Assembly: GCA_047495785.1 (NCBI GenBank)
Contig: JBLDXI010000023.1
Location: forward strand, 992,001 to 1,056,000
DNA from: Lepidodermella squamata
Taxonomy: Eukaryota; Gastrotricha
Reading direction: 5' to 3'
Length of the DNA stretch: 64,000 bases
Positions 34,340-45,020 of the stretch are shown in pieces (the stretch's first letter is position 1; each line of letters starts with the position of its first letter). The notes beneath the pieces were generated by a model, which was given only the letters and a program-made list of their open reading frames with translations, made no database searches and was not told where the DNA came from. The position numbers were made by a program, and so were the translations under genes.

Positions 34340-37214
34340 CTAGCCTATGAAGTCGGGCAGAGGACCACGAGGAAGTCTGTTGCTCAACAGCACGAAGGGC
34401 GAGCGCGGAGGGGGGCGGGCCATCAGGCGGACGCTCTCGAGGTCCTCGCGCAGCGGCAGGACAAACTGAGCGGCTTTGGCGACATAACGGCGCTGGCACT
34501 TTTCCAGAAACCGAGGGACGCTCGGGATGCGGCAACGAGATTCCAACTCCGACACGCGGACCCTGTCGTCCCGACGAATGTGGAGCATTGCACGCAGGCT
34601 ATCATTTTGGATGACTGCGAGACGATTAAGCTGTTGCTTCGAGGCGGTAGCCAGACAAATGGTCCCATAAGACCAGCACGAACGGACCAGAGTCAAGTAA
34701 AGGGTGCGGCGCCAGCGGCGCGACAGCCCAGGGGTGAACATGAGATGTTTGAAAAAACCCAGATTTCTGCGGCAACGGTCAGAGACCTTGTCCACATGAA
34801 CTTTCCACGTCAGTTTAGGGTCCAAGTGAACACCGAGAACTCGTAACGACTCGACTTGCGGAATTACGGCTCCGTTGAGCCTAACAGCAACGGACGCGTT
34901 ACCAAAGGGCATAACTTCGCTCTTCGCGGGATTAAACTTCTGGCGCCATTTCTTGGCCCAGTCGGAAATACGAGTGAGCTCCAATTGGAGGCGACGCTGA
35001 GCAGCAGGGAACGTGCCACCCTCGCCGACGACAGTTAGATCGTCCGCGTAGGCCTGCAGCAACGTGCCACCCACGCTTGGGGCGGACAGCAAATCGGCGG
35101 TGTACAGAATGTAGAGAAGCGGCGACAACGGGGAACCCTGCGGCACCCCGCAATGGACGACGACTTGACGACTCAGCGAGCCCGCCACGCGAGCCTGCAG
35201 ACGACGGTCGCGAAGATAGTCGGCCAGCCAGCCGACCAAATTTCGCGGGAGAGGCAGCTGGGCCAGCTTATGGACCAGCCCGGCGTGCCACACGGAATCG
35301 TAGGCCGCCTGAACATCCAAGCCGGCCACGACAGTCTTCTTGCGCAGGGAGCGGTTGACGTGGACGCGATGAACGATGCGAAGTGGGACATCGGGCGCGG
35401 AATGGTGCGGACGGAATGCAAACTGATTCTCAGGGAGAAGGTGTTGACTTTCGAGAAACTGGGTCATCCACCGAGCCACGATCGACTCCAGGAGCTTGGC
35501 GTCAGTCGGCAGCAAGGAGATGGGACGCTGTGACGAGACATGGTTCTGCGGCTTGCCGGCCTTTGGGATAGGCACAACCAACCGCTTCTTTCCACGCTTG
35601 AGGCACGTAGCGACTGCCAAGAGACATGTTGAACAGCCGACGAAGGTGGGTTTGCAGGACAGGGCCACCCCACTTCATGTAGATGTTTTGAATACCATCC
35701 AAGCCAGGGGCCTTGAAGGACTTCAAACGGCTAACAGCATCAGCGAGCATCCGTTGACTGACAGAAAACTCGCCGAGAGCGGGCAAGCGGATCACATCGG
35801 AAGCCTGAAGGTCAGGATCTGCAACGACATCGTCCTCGACTTGTTGCCACCACTGGCGAATGGCAGCGTCCCCATCGGGGTCGACGTAGGGCGACATCGG
35901 TTTGACGAAATGATCAAGCAGTGCATCAGCAAGGGCAGTAGAAGGCGGCAGGACACTGCCATCATCGAGCTTCATGTAGGTCAGGCGATCAACAGGGGTA
36001 GGGCGAAACTTATCGAGACGACGGAGGCGGGCATAAGCCTCTCGGTAGCGGTGCTGGAACGACAGAGCTTCAACATACCGCAGGTTGGAGATATCCCGCC
36101 GCAATTGCTGAGCCGCTTTCGCAGCGCGGAACTGGGCGTCCAAGGCGTTGATCCTATCGACAAGCCCGGCATCAACTCGATTGCCGAGCCCACGTTCAAG
36201 AATCCTCTTTCTTTCGAGCAGGCTACGCATGTCGCGGGTCATTGAAACTTTTCTCAACTGAGTGCGGTCGAGCAGAGGGACGTGAACACGGCGAGATTCG
36301 GCGATTGCCGCACCAACCTGGCGCCGATACGAGTCGATCCGAATCACTGGGTCGCCGACATTAGGCAGCGGGATTTCGGACAGCAGCCGGATCAGGGTAC
36401 GAGAGAATCCAAAACGATCGGCTCTGGAGATGTCGTAGCGAGGAGCAGGGTCCACGAGGTCGTAGACGTGAGCAGGGCCAGAGCCGGACGGAAGACGAAC
36501 CCTGACAGACGTGCAGAAGTGATCGCTGCTAAGTCGGTCGCCAACAGACACGCCACCATCGAGAAGGCGAAGCGCCGCGTCGTTGACAATCCAGATATCG
36601 AGCGTAGACAGGGTCTTGTGAGCTTTCGACAGGTGCGTGGGAGGCGAGGAGAGAACAGTCAGACCGAGACGGGTGACGAAATGATGTACGGAATAGCCGT
36701 GAGGGTTCCATAAATCGTGGGACTGTGAACCCCACAGTGGAGACTTGCCATTGAGATCCCCGCTAAAGATACAGGGGAGGCCGGAGGCGGAGGCCCCAGC
36801 GAACTCGGTTTCCAGGAAGCTGAGATCCAAGGACGACGTCGGCGGACAATAGCCGGTAAGAAGACGAACAACAGACGAGCCAGCGAAAGGGACAGCATCC
36901 AAAGCGAGCCACTCACTAAGCTTGCGACCAGTCAGAGCCAGCCGCCGCTCGGCGACCACGAGAGCGCCCTCCCGAACAAACAGAGCAGCGCCGCCACGAG
37001 CGCCGTTGAGCAACAGATCCTCGGAGTCCTGTACCCGATCACAACGAAAAATTGCATAATCCCTAGAGGTTACACGCAAAAGAGAGAAAAGAAAGGATTC
37101 ACTTATGAAAAGAGCAAAGGGTTTATAAGTCTCTAGCTGTTGACAAGTTTCAGCTTCCTTGCCGGGGAGGCCGCACGGATTCCATTGTAGTAGCGTACGC
37201 AGCGTATTAGCCAT
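34340..37214 (-). pseudogene. LINE ORF2: endonuclease plus reverse transcriptase, one frameshift
   Basis: The start ATG at 37214 overlaps the ORF1 stop by 8 bases (ATGGCTAA). The N-terminal endonuclease has an early LQWNPCGL segment, GDLNGKSPLWGS (a GDxN-type site) and SDHFCTSV (catalytic SDH). The reverse transcriptase has KAGKPQNHVSSQRPISLL, VVHCGVPQGSPLSPLLY and the catalytic YADDL box. It ends with a helical C-terminal region. The frame changes at about 35577-35590, between AWKEA and VPIPKAGKP, which needs one base removed or two added. Apart from this the product would be about 950 residues, so the break is recent or a sequencing error. Confidence 0.85.
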
Positions 37215-38721
37215 TACGGGTCGAGCTGGTTTGTGGCGGCAGCGGGGAGGCGAAGAGCCGGTCGAATAAGCGGCCGACAGTGTCGAGTCGGCGCTCGAAA
37301 GCGGCTTCCATACGCTGGAACCGCTCTTCCATAAGACTAAAGAGCCGGGCGCCATCAGGCGACAGAAAGTGACCGCGGAGTGCAGGATTAACAGGCGGAG
37401 CAGCAGGAGGCACCCACGACGGAGAAGGGGATGGCCACGGAGCAGGCGTTGGTCCGCCGACAAAGTCACGAGTGGAGAGAAAGTGCGTGGGGCCACCCCG
37501 CAGGTGCTCGGGGACCTTCGCTTGTTGACGACGCTTTTCACGTTCGGCGGCTTTCGCTTCACGGGCGACGGCGATGGCACGGCGACGGGCCACCTCGTCA
37601 GCCTGGGCGGTCTTGAACGCAGGGCAGCCCCGCCACGAACCAGAATGATGAGGCTCACCGCCGCCACTGCAGTGGGGGCAACGACGATCTTCAGGCTCAG
37701 CGAGACAGGTGGAAATCGTGTGATCAGTCGCAGCACAGCGGCTGCAGCGTTGCGTGGTGTCCGGAGAACAGTCGACAGCGACATGGCCGTAAGCGGCGCA
37801 CTTCAGACAGGTAGGCGGGAGAGCCTTGCTTTTCAACTTGTGGACTTTAATGCGACGATTCAGAAACTTGACACCGTTAGCCATGGCATCCTCGTAATGC
37901 TCAGCCGTTCGAAAGACGAGCACCATCGGCGACGTCTGCTTACCAGGAAGCGGGGGAATCTCGCGGATTTCCTCGATATACTCGGGCCGGAAAAGGGGGC
38001 GCAGAGTATCGCCAGTGTAACAGGAGGGCAGGCGGTAGCATATGGCCGAGCGTTTGTCTTTCAAAATGCGATCTGATTCGGTCACAGTCGGGTCAGGCCG
38101 GCCCGGATAGTGAATGCGGAAGTCTGAGTCGCGAAACGCACCCTTAGGGAAGCCGGCACGCTTGAGTAGCTTGTCAGCGTCCGTCGCAGTGGCGCACTTC
38201 ACGCGGAGGCCGCCGCTGCTCATGACATCGACAGCGACGGGCGCCAGCCATGGCGCAACGCGGACCAACTCTGGCTCGAGCTCTCCACGAGTCATGCCAG
38301 TGACGCGGTCGATTATCACGACCTTGTAGTTGACAGGCGCCTCTTGAGGTCCAATAGACGGGTGGGGAGCAGATGTACGAGTCGGGGGCGGCGGCGGCGG
38401 CGGGTCTTCCTTGCGCGCCACTTTACGCTTTGGCGACGCTTGCTGCCACGGCTGATTCGACGCCCCACTTGACGACGGGGGTGGGGAGGACGGTGGACTG
38501 TCAACAGACATCTGAAGGTCACCGAACGAAGACAGGTGAGGAGGGGACTGCCCAGTCGGCGGGCAGGGAGACGACGGAACGGTGTCAGCATTCTCCGAGC
38601 GTAACTGCTGGATTAGCTGCATGACGAGAGCAACTTGATCGACCGTAAGATCGTCGACCCGCAGCTTCTTCGCTCGCTCTTCGACAGTCATTCCAAATGG
38701 CTTCTTCGCTGGTGTAGCCAT
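37207..38721 (-). CDS. LINE ORF1 nucleic-acid-binding protein with zinc knuckles (504 aa)
   Basis: I chose the ATG at 38721 (MATPAKKPFGMTVEERAKK) rather than an in-frame start 20 codons upstream, because the protein-like composition begins here. The N-terminal half is Pro/Ser-rich and disordered. Around residue 320 come two CX2CX4HX4C zinc knuckles, CLKCAAYGHVAVDC and CSRCAATDHTISTC, followed by a third Cys/His cluster (CPHC, then HHSGSWRGC). A charged helical stretch and a Pro-rich tail follow. Jockey/R1-type ORF1 proteins have this layout and bind element RNA. It appears intact. Confidence 0.85.
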   Translation of the reverse strand: MATPAKKPFGMTVEERAKKLRVDDLTVDQVALVMQLIQQLRSENADTVPSSPCPPTGQSPPHLSSFGDLQMSVDSPPSSPPPSSSGASNQPWQQASPKRKVARKEDPPPPPPPTRTSAPHPSIGPQEAPVNYKVVIIDRVTGMTRGELEPELVRVAPWLAPVAVDVMSSGGLRVKCATATDADKLLKRAGFPKGAFRDSDFRIHYPGRPDPTVTESDRILKDKRSAICYRLPSCYTGDTLRPLFRPEYIEEIREIPPLPGKQTSPMVLVFRTAEHYEDAMANGVKFLNRRIKVHKLKSKALPPTCLKCAAYGHVAVDCSPDTTQRCSRCAATDHTISTCLAEPEDRRCPHCSGGGEPHHSGSWRGCPAFKTAQADEVARRRAIAVAREAKAAEREKRRQQAKVPEHLRGGPTHFLSTRDFVGGPTPAPWPSPSPSWVPPAAPPVNPALRGHFLSPDGARLFSLMEERFQRMEAAFERRLDTVGRLFDRLFASPLPPQTSSTRNG

Positions 38722-39472
38722 ACTCCAGTAAACTTCCTCAAAGCTGTGGCGCGATGGGAAGCGTCGAGTAAATATTATCAATTAAAAAACCTCAGAAAAT
38801 TTAATATTCAATCGCAGATATTCGCAGAAAGCAAAATATCGCACATAAATGTACTAGCGTATCAGATCTACTGTATTTAGGTATTCAATCTAAGTACTTG
38901 AAACTAATTTCTAATCATTCCCGTATTATCCGAAATAATTTGTTCGCTTCGACGTAGCGGAAAATTTTGAGATACCAAGCAAAGTCAGCCGTCATGCTCT
39001 TCATAAAATCATAAGCAGTGGGCAAAAAACCATGCAGCTCGTATATAGCCAAGCCCTTAGGTTACATCTAATTATGGCTCGATAGATGTAACCGCTGAGC
39101 CTTTCTGGTGACATTTTTGCAGTTCTCAGGCGGTGGTGATTACCTAAACATTGATTTTTCAATAAACTACTACAAACCAAAATACCTACCACTTCGGATT
39201 ATGATTCATAGCGCACGCCCTTTTTGTAATAATTTGGTGATCAGGGCAGTAAAGCAATATGTATGTTTTTTGCAGTGATTTGGCGTGCGGCGCGTTTCAG
39301 TAATTGGCACTGTTCTCTCGGTTTTATTAGTAGCTCGGGTTGCAAGAGTTTGAAGAAATCGACAGCAACTGCGTGGGGCAATAAAAGCTAGGGCATTGCG
39401 CAGCTACCATTCAGTCCTAAAATTTGCCGGTGCATTTGGTTAGCTTAAAAGAAATTCGTTTGTTTTTCGTAA

Positions 39473-39889
39473 ATGGTTAATTCGCCAAAAGCCAAAAGCT
39501 CGCCCAGAGGTGGCTCTGGAATACAGCGAAAAAGAAAAAGGACATGGGAGTTAGATCCTGGCGTAACGCTCGATAACCTTCTTCCCATGCCAGGTCTTCC
39601 CACAAAAGACATTTTACTTGATTTGCGTGAGTATTTTAAAAAAATATTTAAGAAATATTGCTAAAAAAAATGTTGTAATTTAGCCAAAGAAAACTCGAAT
39701 TGGGGAGACCACGAGGTCAACGTGTGTCGCGCATTTGTTAAATTTCTACGAGTCACGGGCCGCAAAGCCACGAAATTCAATTTGCGCGTATATATCGAAT
39801 TTATCGACAGCATTTATCGCGCTCGATTGCCGGGTCGCTCTGCGACTTCCATCGTCGCCAAGGCTCGTTCTCTCCTTGAGGACGATTAA
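39473..39889 (+). CDS. Small two-exon gene of unknown function (119 aa)
   Basis: Exon 1 is 39473-39626 and exon 2 is 39684-39889, with a 57-nt intron (C then GTGAGT; AATTTAG then CC). The join keeps frame and the total is exactly 120 codons with the stop. The N-terminus is basic and Ser-rich with RKRKR, a likely nuclear localisation signal. Exon 2 encodes ENSNWGDHEVNVCRAFVKF and then a basic helical region ending ARSLLEDD. An AATAAA follows at 39940-39945. I do not recognise the family. It lies tail-to-tail with the broken transposase and could be a transposon passenger or a host gene. The second exon would be missed by simple ORF calling. Confidence 0.55.
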
Positions 39890-39939
39890 AAAACCTGGTG
39901 TTGAGTTGAGAAGGTGAACTACTGCGCGATTCTGAAAGA

Positions 39940-39945
39940 AATAAA
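39940..39945 (+). terminator. Poly(A) signal after the small two-exon gene
   Basis: AATAAA lies 51 bases past the stop codon at 39887-39889, a typical distance. Confidence 0.5.
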
Positions 39946-40027
39946 TTGACGACATTGGAAAACAATCGATTTTTTTATTCAAATTTCTGAACTTTTCAAA
40001 CCATCCTCACACAATCACACCTTGAAA

Positions 40028-41139
40028 CTAGCGAAAAAGCTGTTCAAAATGCTGGCCGCCATGCGCAATGCATGATCGAACGCGCTCCTGCCAATTTCTC
40101 CGCACATTAGCCAGCGCTTCCTGCGTAACCTCTCCACAGGCGACTCGGATTCTTTCCTTCAGTTCATCCATACTGTCGATTCGCCCCCGATAAACTTTGT
40201 CTTTGAGGTGACCCCATAGGTAAAAATCGAGTGGCGTTAGATCCGGGGAACGAGGAGGCCACGGTACCGGACCTCCGCGCCCAACCCACCGGTGCGGAAA
40301 TCGTCGATCCAACCATTTGCGCACCTTGAGAGACCAGTGTGATGGGGCGCCGTCCTGCATAAACATGCTTCTAGGACCCACACGTTCTCGAATCAGCGGC
40401 CACAGCCATTGAACGAGCATCTTCAAATATTTCGCGCCATTAACACTGCCCTCGAAAAAATAGGGACCAATTATCGTGTCGCGAAATATTCCACACCAAA
40501 CGTCGACGCGTTCTGCACCCTGGTCTTGATTATCAATTATCTCATGTGGGTTGGATGTCGACCAGTGACGGAAGTTTTGCACGTCCACCTTACCACTTAA
40601 GCGAAATTTAGCCTCATCGCCAACCAGTATGTCCCACACGAAACCGATTTCAGATTCACATTGAGCGTCAAACCACGCCGAAAAATATAATCGCAGTTCG
40701 AAATCGGCGGGATTAAGTGATTGCACATGGCGCAATTTATAAGGGTGAAATCCAATTTTTTCAAAATTAATCTGATTCTTTCAGGGCTATAATTCAGCTC
40801 ACGACTGGCATCGCGAAGTGACTTGTTGGGATGTTGCGTAAAGTAATTGATAACCACATTTTCGACCTGATTCGTTGGAAGTTGATTTCTAGGCAAATCC
40901 GTCATCACCCCTAATGCAGAAAAAATAATTCCGATTAATCACCTGCGTGAGCTAAGTAATAAATTATTACCTGTGTTTACAAGGCGCGTGTAGTTTCTTT
41001 TAACCGTGTTAACAGATGGCTTCGGTCTAGTAGGATGTTTAGATCGAAATAATCGTGCCGCCAGACTCGCATTCTTTTTCTCGTGATATAGCAGCGCCAT
41101 TTCCGCGCGTTCGACAGGTGAGTAGTAAGAACCAGGCAT
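40028..41139 (-). pseudogene. Tc1/mariner-superfamily transposase (DUF4817 type), frameshifted
   Basis: Exon 1 (41139-40971) encodes the N-terminal DUF4817-like helix-turn-helix (MPGSYYSPVERAEMALLYH, ARLFRSKHPTRPKPS). A 60-nt intron (40970-40911) joins in frame to exon 2, which has a second helix-turn-helix (ASRELNYSPERIRLIL) and the catalytic domain. Acidic positions are visible in VGDEAKFRLSG, MQDGAPSHW and PRSPDLTPLDFYLWG, about 36 residues separating the last two. The frame breaks in a run of six A at about 40755-40762. One more A would restore it (KKIGFHPYK), so this is a one-base deletion or a homopolymer sequencing error. I could not find the terminal inverted repeats. Confidence 0.8.
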
Positions 41140-41419
41140 TTTTTTTCAGAGAAAATTTTGCACTGACAGATGTGACTAACGACAATTATTCGTGCACCTG
41201 TTAAATTGTTTCGCATTCGTTGGGGCTCAACATGACCTAGGTCGCGGCGGCACTGTTAATTATTACGCGCTCAATCACTGCCAAGTTTTTTTACATGTAA
41301 ACATGTCTAATCTGATTCTACAGGATATCGACATCGGGCTGTGCAAGTACTCGCTATACAAACGTAATGCAGTACTACACGCAAATATTGCTAAGAAAGA
41401 TTATTGCCACTATAAAAAA

Positions 41420-41725
41420 GTCACCCTGTATATCAATCAAATCGAATCATCGACACCGATAATTCAAAATAAATGACGACACATCAGGATTTTCACCAAT
41501 CTTGGGGCTTTGCAAATTCAAGAAATTCGCTGTCCCTCTCCAGAGCAAACTTCTATCAAAAAAAGGCGGAAGTTTTGTTTACAGGCATCTGAGATTTCAA
41601 ATTTTCCATTGCATCCATCGCCGTAAATCAAAATCAAAATCAAAAGGTCTCCACGCCTAAATCAATCATTATAAATATAAATCACCAAAAATAGAGTCTA
41701 AATCAAATCAAATCCAAAGCACTGG
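41420..41725. repeat. Interspersed repeat family with AATCA-type terminus, copy B
   Basis: It is similar to 33200-33515 through most of its length and ends aaatcaaatccaaagcactg. It lies directly against the 3' end of ANK-6. Copies A and B bracket the 8-kb insertion zone between ANK-5 and ANK-6. Confidence 0.6.
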
Positions 41726-41783
41726 TTCAAAGGATATAACTATCAGCTTTTGGAAAGTCTGTCATATTATGCCAGTTGTTTGA

Positions 41784-44700
41784 TCAAGATGGACTATTCC
41801 ATCCTGGCCAGCTCCGGAGATTTGGGCTGGACCTTAGCAGCATTCCAACCGTACTTCTGACACCAGTTGTGGTTGTCGCAGTTGTGGTTGTCGCAGTGGT
41901 AGTCGTCAAATACAACGGCATCGGTTTAGCCGTAACAGCTCCAGCGGCTCTTAGCGCGGCTATAGCCCGAGTATTGCCGTATATCAACGCTAAATCAAGC
42001 GGAGCATAGCCTTCGTCATTCAGCGCATTAATATTAGCTCCAGCTTGAATCAACTCGCCAACATTTTTAGTGGTTTCTCGAGCTGAGAGTTTATGTAGTA
42101 CAGTATCTCCCCTGCGGAGTTTTCGATTGATATCGTACCCTTTTTGAACTAGAAACCTGGCAAAACCGTTGAACTCGTAGTATTTCCAAATAAGGGTCAG
42201 ACACGTGTCGTCGTTTTTGTTCTGAGAATTCACGTCCACTCCAGTGAAATTTGCAAATCGTCTGGCCCGCGTGAGAGACATGTCGTCATTCTTACAAGTC
42301 AACAAAAAGGCGTTATTCCCATCATTGTCAACAGCCGATACATCTGCACCATTATGGACGAGAATATCGACCACATTTTCCGAGGTTACACTAGCTGCAA
42401 TCATTAACGGAGTTTTACCAGTTGATTCTCGTTCTTCTAGGTCGATGCCGGCAGTTTTGATCAGTAATCTCGCCAGATCAACGTCATCATCACGTGCAGC
42501 AAGATGTAGCAATGTATAATTTGTGTAGTGGTATTCGGTTGAATTAATCCTGATTGTAACATCGGCCCCATTTGATATCAGATATTCATAGGCTTGAGCG
42601 CGATCTGACGACTTCAAGTACATGGCTGCGACTACAAGTGGGGTCCTGCCTTCGGTATCCTTGTCAGAAACAGAATTTCCAGCCTCCTCAATAGCGAATT
42701 TTACTACTGGGAGAGCAGGCATCTTGGAGATCCGACAGGCCTCCAAAAGGATTTGATCTACGTGTTTAGAAGCTCCCTGTGAAATCAGGAATTTAACGAT
42801 CTCAAGGTTCGTTGCCGTCGCGTCGAGAATCGCCGTTCTCCCGTTCGCTTCCAAATCGGCATCTGCACCGAATTGCACGAGTAATTCAACCAGATCAAGG
42901 CGATTTTGTTCAGCTGCGAGCATTAAAGCAGATTTCTTGAACTCTGGATGAATCGCATTCGCATCGCCATAATTTTCGAGTAGAATCTGAAGCATTTCCA
43001 ACGAAGCATTAGCAACACTTAAAGCAGCAATCACCATTGGGATCGGTTGGTCGTAAATTAAGGTCTCACAACCTACGTAATCGTCGTGCTGTTCAATTAT
43101 GAGATCGTCCCCGCGGGCTTGATTGAGTCGAATCATTTCGCGAACAGCAGTGATGTTCCCAGCTTTGACATGTCCTGCAAATCTCTGAAGATGCATAATA
43201 ATTAGGCCAAATAATTATTTTCAGTCCTACGCTAATAAAGGTGGAAAGGGCTGGTTGATGGTACTAAACGCTCTACTACGGTGGATCTCTGGTTAACTGC
43301 TCGAAATGGTTGAAATCAGTGTTCGCAGTTGGGTCCTCGAGTTAGGGGGTGTCCCGTTGCAACTTTTGCCCCATTTGTAGACAAACTGGTTCCCCTCGTC
43401 GATAAAGTCAACTTTGAATTTTAACCCACCGAGATAAGCGATTCATTCCGCACAGCTTTAACGACTGATCGAGTAGTAATGCTGGTCTTCATTGCAGCAG
43501 TTGATCTTGCCTTGAAAATAGCTCCAACAATGGGCTGCAGTCCATCATTTATTGCCTCGTCGCTGGGCGTCAATGGCCACATTTTAGCGGAAGTTATTGC
43601 TGCTGGTGTCGTCGAAATTGTGGATGAACCCCAAAATGTTGGTGGCGGACCGATGCGCCAGTTCGATGATCTCATGGCTAACTCACTGCCCAAGGCAGCA
43701 CCCCGTCTTCTCAAATTGCCGATGCTGAGTTCATCTTTCCACATTGTCGCGATGTCCAAGGCAGTTTCGCCCCGGTCATTTGTTGCATTGACATCAACAC
43801 CCAGATCGAGCAAGGCCGCAAGAGTATGCTCCCGATTATTGGACGCTGCTGCGGACATGAGAGCGGTATAGCCCGCATCTTTAGCCCGAATGTTGAAATC
43901 GTAGCCTTTACTGGCTAAGTACTGCATAATTTCAACAAGATCCCAGTCGTTGACCTGCGAACCACTTCTCATTTGGAGGCGATAGTCGCAGGCAGAAAAA
44001 TCAGACCTTGAATTGACGTCATTCTGTCCGATTTCGATTGCAAACTTGATAAATGCTAAATGACCCAACTCAGTACGATCAATCTGACAAGCTTGCAGCA
44101 ACATATTACCCCCTTCGTAATTTCTCGCCTGCGCATCGGCTCCTTGGTCGATCAAGTATTGAAGTAAATCGATGGAATACCCCGTCCTAGCCGCGATCAG
44201 CAAAGGCGTGTTGTCTTCCTTGTCTTTCGCATTGACATCCATTTTGAATTGTTCCACGAGTAATTTAGCGAAAGGCACGGGATCACTAGTGTAAACCCGA
44301 CAAAGAATATGTAGGGCAGTTTGTCCAAGCCAGTTTCTGGAATCAGGCGATTCGAATGGCAGCAAGTAGTAAGCTAACCGAAGATATTCTTGAGTGACTG
44401 GGCCGTCAAAGGCAACCATCAACGCCGTTCTGTTCTCCTGGTCTCGAACATCCGTCCTTGCTGCGTAATTTTCAACTAGCAGTCTCGCTAGGTCAAGCCG
44501 GCCACCTCTTGCTGCCCAGAGAAACGGAGTTTTTGAATCAGCGCTAACATCCATGCGCTCCACAACATTTTTACCGATTCGATACTCGGAGTAGCCATAA
44601 CTCCTAGCCTCAACATTGGCGCCATTTCGTAGTAGTAATTCGACCATTTCGTAGCTCTGATTTGTTCGAATTGCATTCACTAAAGCCGGGGCTCGGTTTC

Positions 44701-44932
44701 TTGGTCGGTAAACTGCCGTGGAATTTGCGTTAGCAAGGCCCGAATTTAACATTTGCCGAACGGTTGAAATTTGGCCTGACATAACAGCTTGGTTGAAAGC
44801 CTAAATGAACCACTTAAAACCTGAAGAAGCTATACACGTTCAAGCTCTTACGCTGTCGTAATCGATCGCCCTTGCGTAAATGATCGCAACCGCGGAACAT
44901 ATTTCGAACAAAATTACGTAAAGGGATATCAT
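41784..44932 (-). CDS. ANK-6: predicted secreted double ankyrin-solenoid protein (950 aa)
   Basis: Exons are 44932-44852, 44800-43430 and 43184-41784, with introns of 51 and 245 nt. This is the most divergent member. The leader is MISLYVILFEICSAVAII. The loop after the first repeat is unique (YSEYRIGKNVVERMD). The Ser/Thr linker is partly replaced by SNWRIGPPPTFWGSS. Exon 3 starts R-F-A-G-H rather than E-F-A-G-K. The Thr tail is moderate and ends in RSWPGW, so the aromatic terminus of ANK-1 and ANK-2 is kept. Its position at the far end and its divergence suggest it is an older duplicate. Confidence 0.85.
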
Positions 44933-45020
44933 TGGACTTCAACATTGAGATTATAAATTCTTAAGAGAAAGGGCTCAAATCAACGAGACATGAATGTTTT
45001 TTCAGCTATCATTAAGCAAT

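Larger units (their letters stand above)
33946..38780 (-). mobile_element. Non-LTR retrotransposon (LINE), nearly full length
   Basis: It has two overlapping reading frames in the order ORF1 (zinc knuckles) and ORF2 (endonuclease plus reverse transcriptase), then a 3' region. The 3' region ends near an AATAAA (plus tttatt 33970-33975) and a short run of tttatg units at about 33946-33969. The layout and the apurinic-type endonuclease point to the R1/Jockey/CR1 side of LINEs. G/C content is clearly higher than in the surrounding DNA. The 5' boundary is approximate. It sits in the enlarged spacer between ANK-5 and ANK-6. Confidence 0.85.

Noticed and set aside
34271-36245. Several long plus-strand frames
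   Set aside because: They are antisense shadows of the G/C-rich LINE ORF2, whose motifs are clear on the minus strand.
4021-43871. Antisense open frames of about 130 codons opposite the linker of each ANK gene (for example 4021-4416, 12236-12670, 43479-43871)
   Set aside because: They recur only because the sense exons are homologous. They have no start context, splice partners or recognisable product.
2296-44932. Bacterial or symbiont contamination as the source of the ankyrin genes
   Set aside because: All six genes have GT-AG introns at the same phase and eukaryotic poly(A) signals, and they sit among animal transposons.
2296-44932. Latrotoxin-like identity for the secreted ankyrin proteins
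   Set aside because: Secreted ankyrin proteins call latrotoxins to mind, but I see none of that family's N-terminal region. Length and the two-solenoid layout with Ser/Thr linker differ, so there is no basis for the label.
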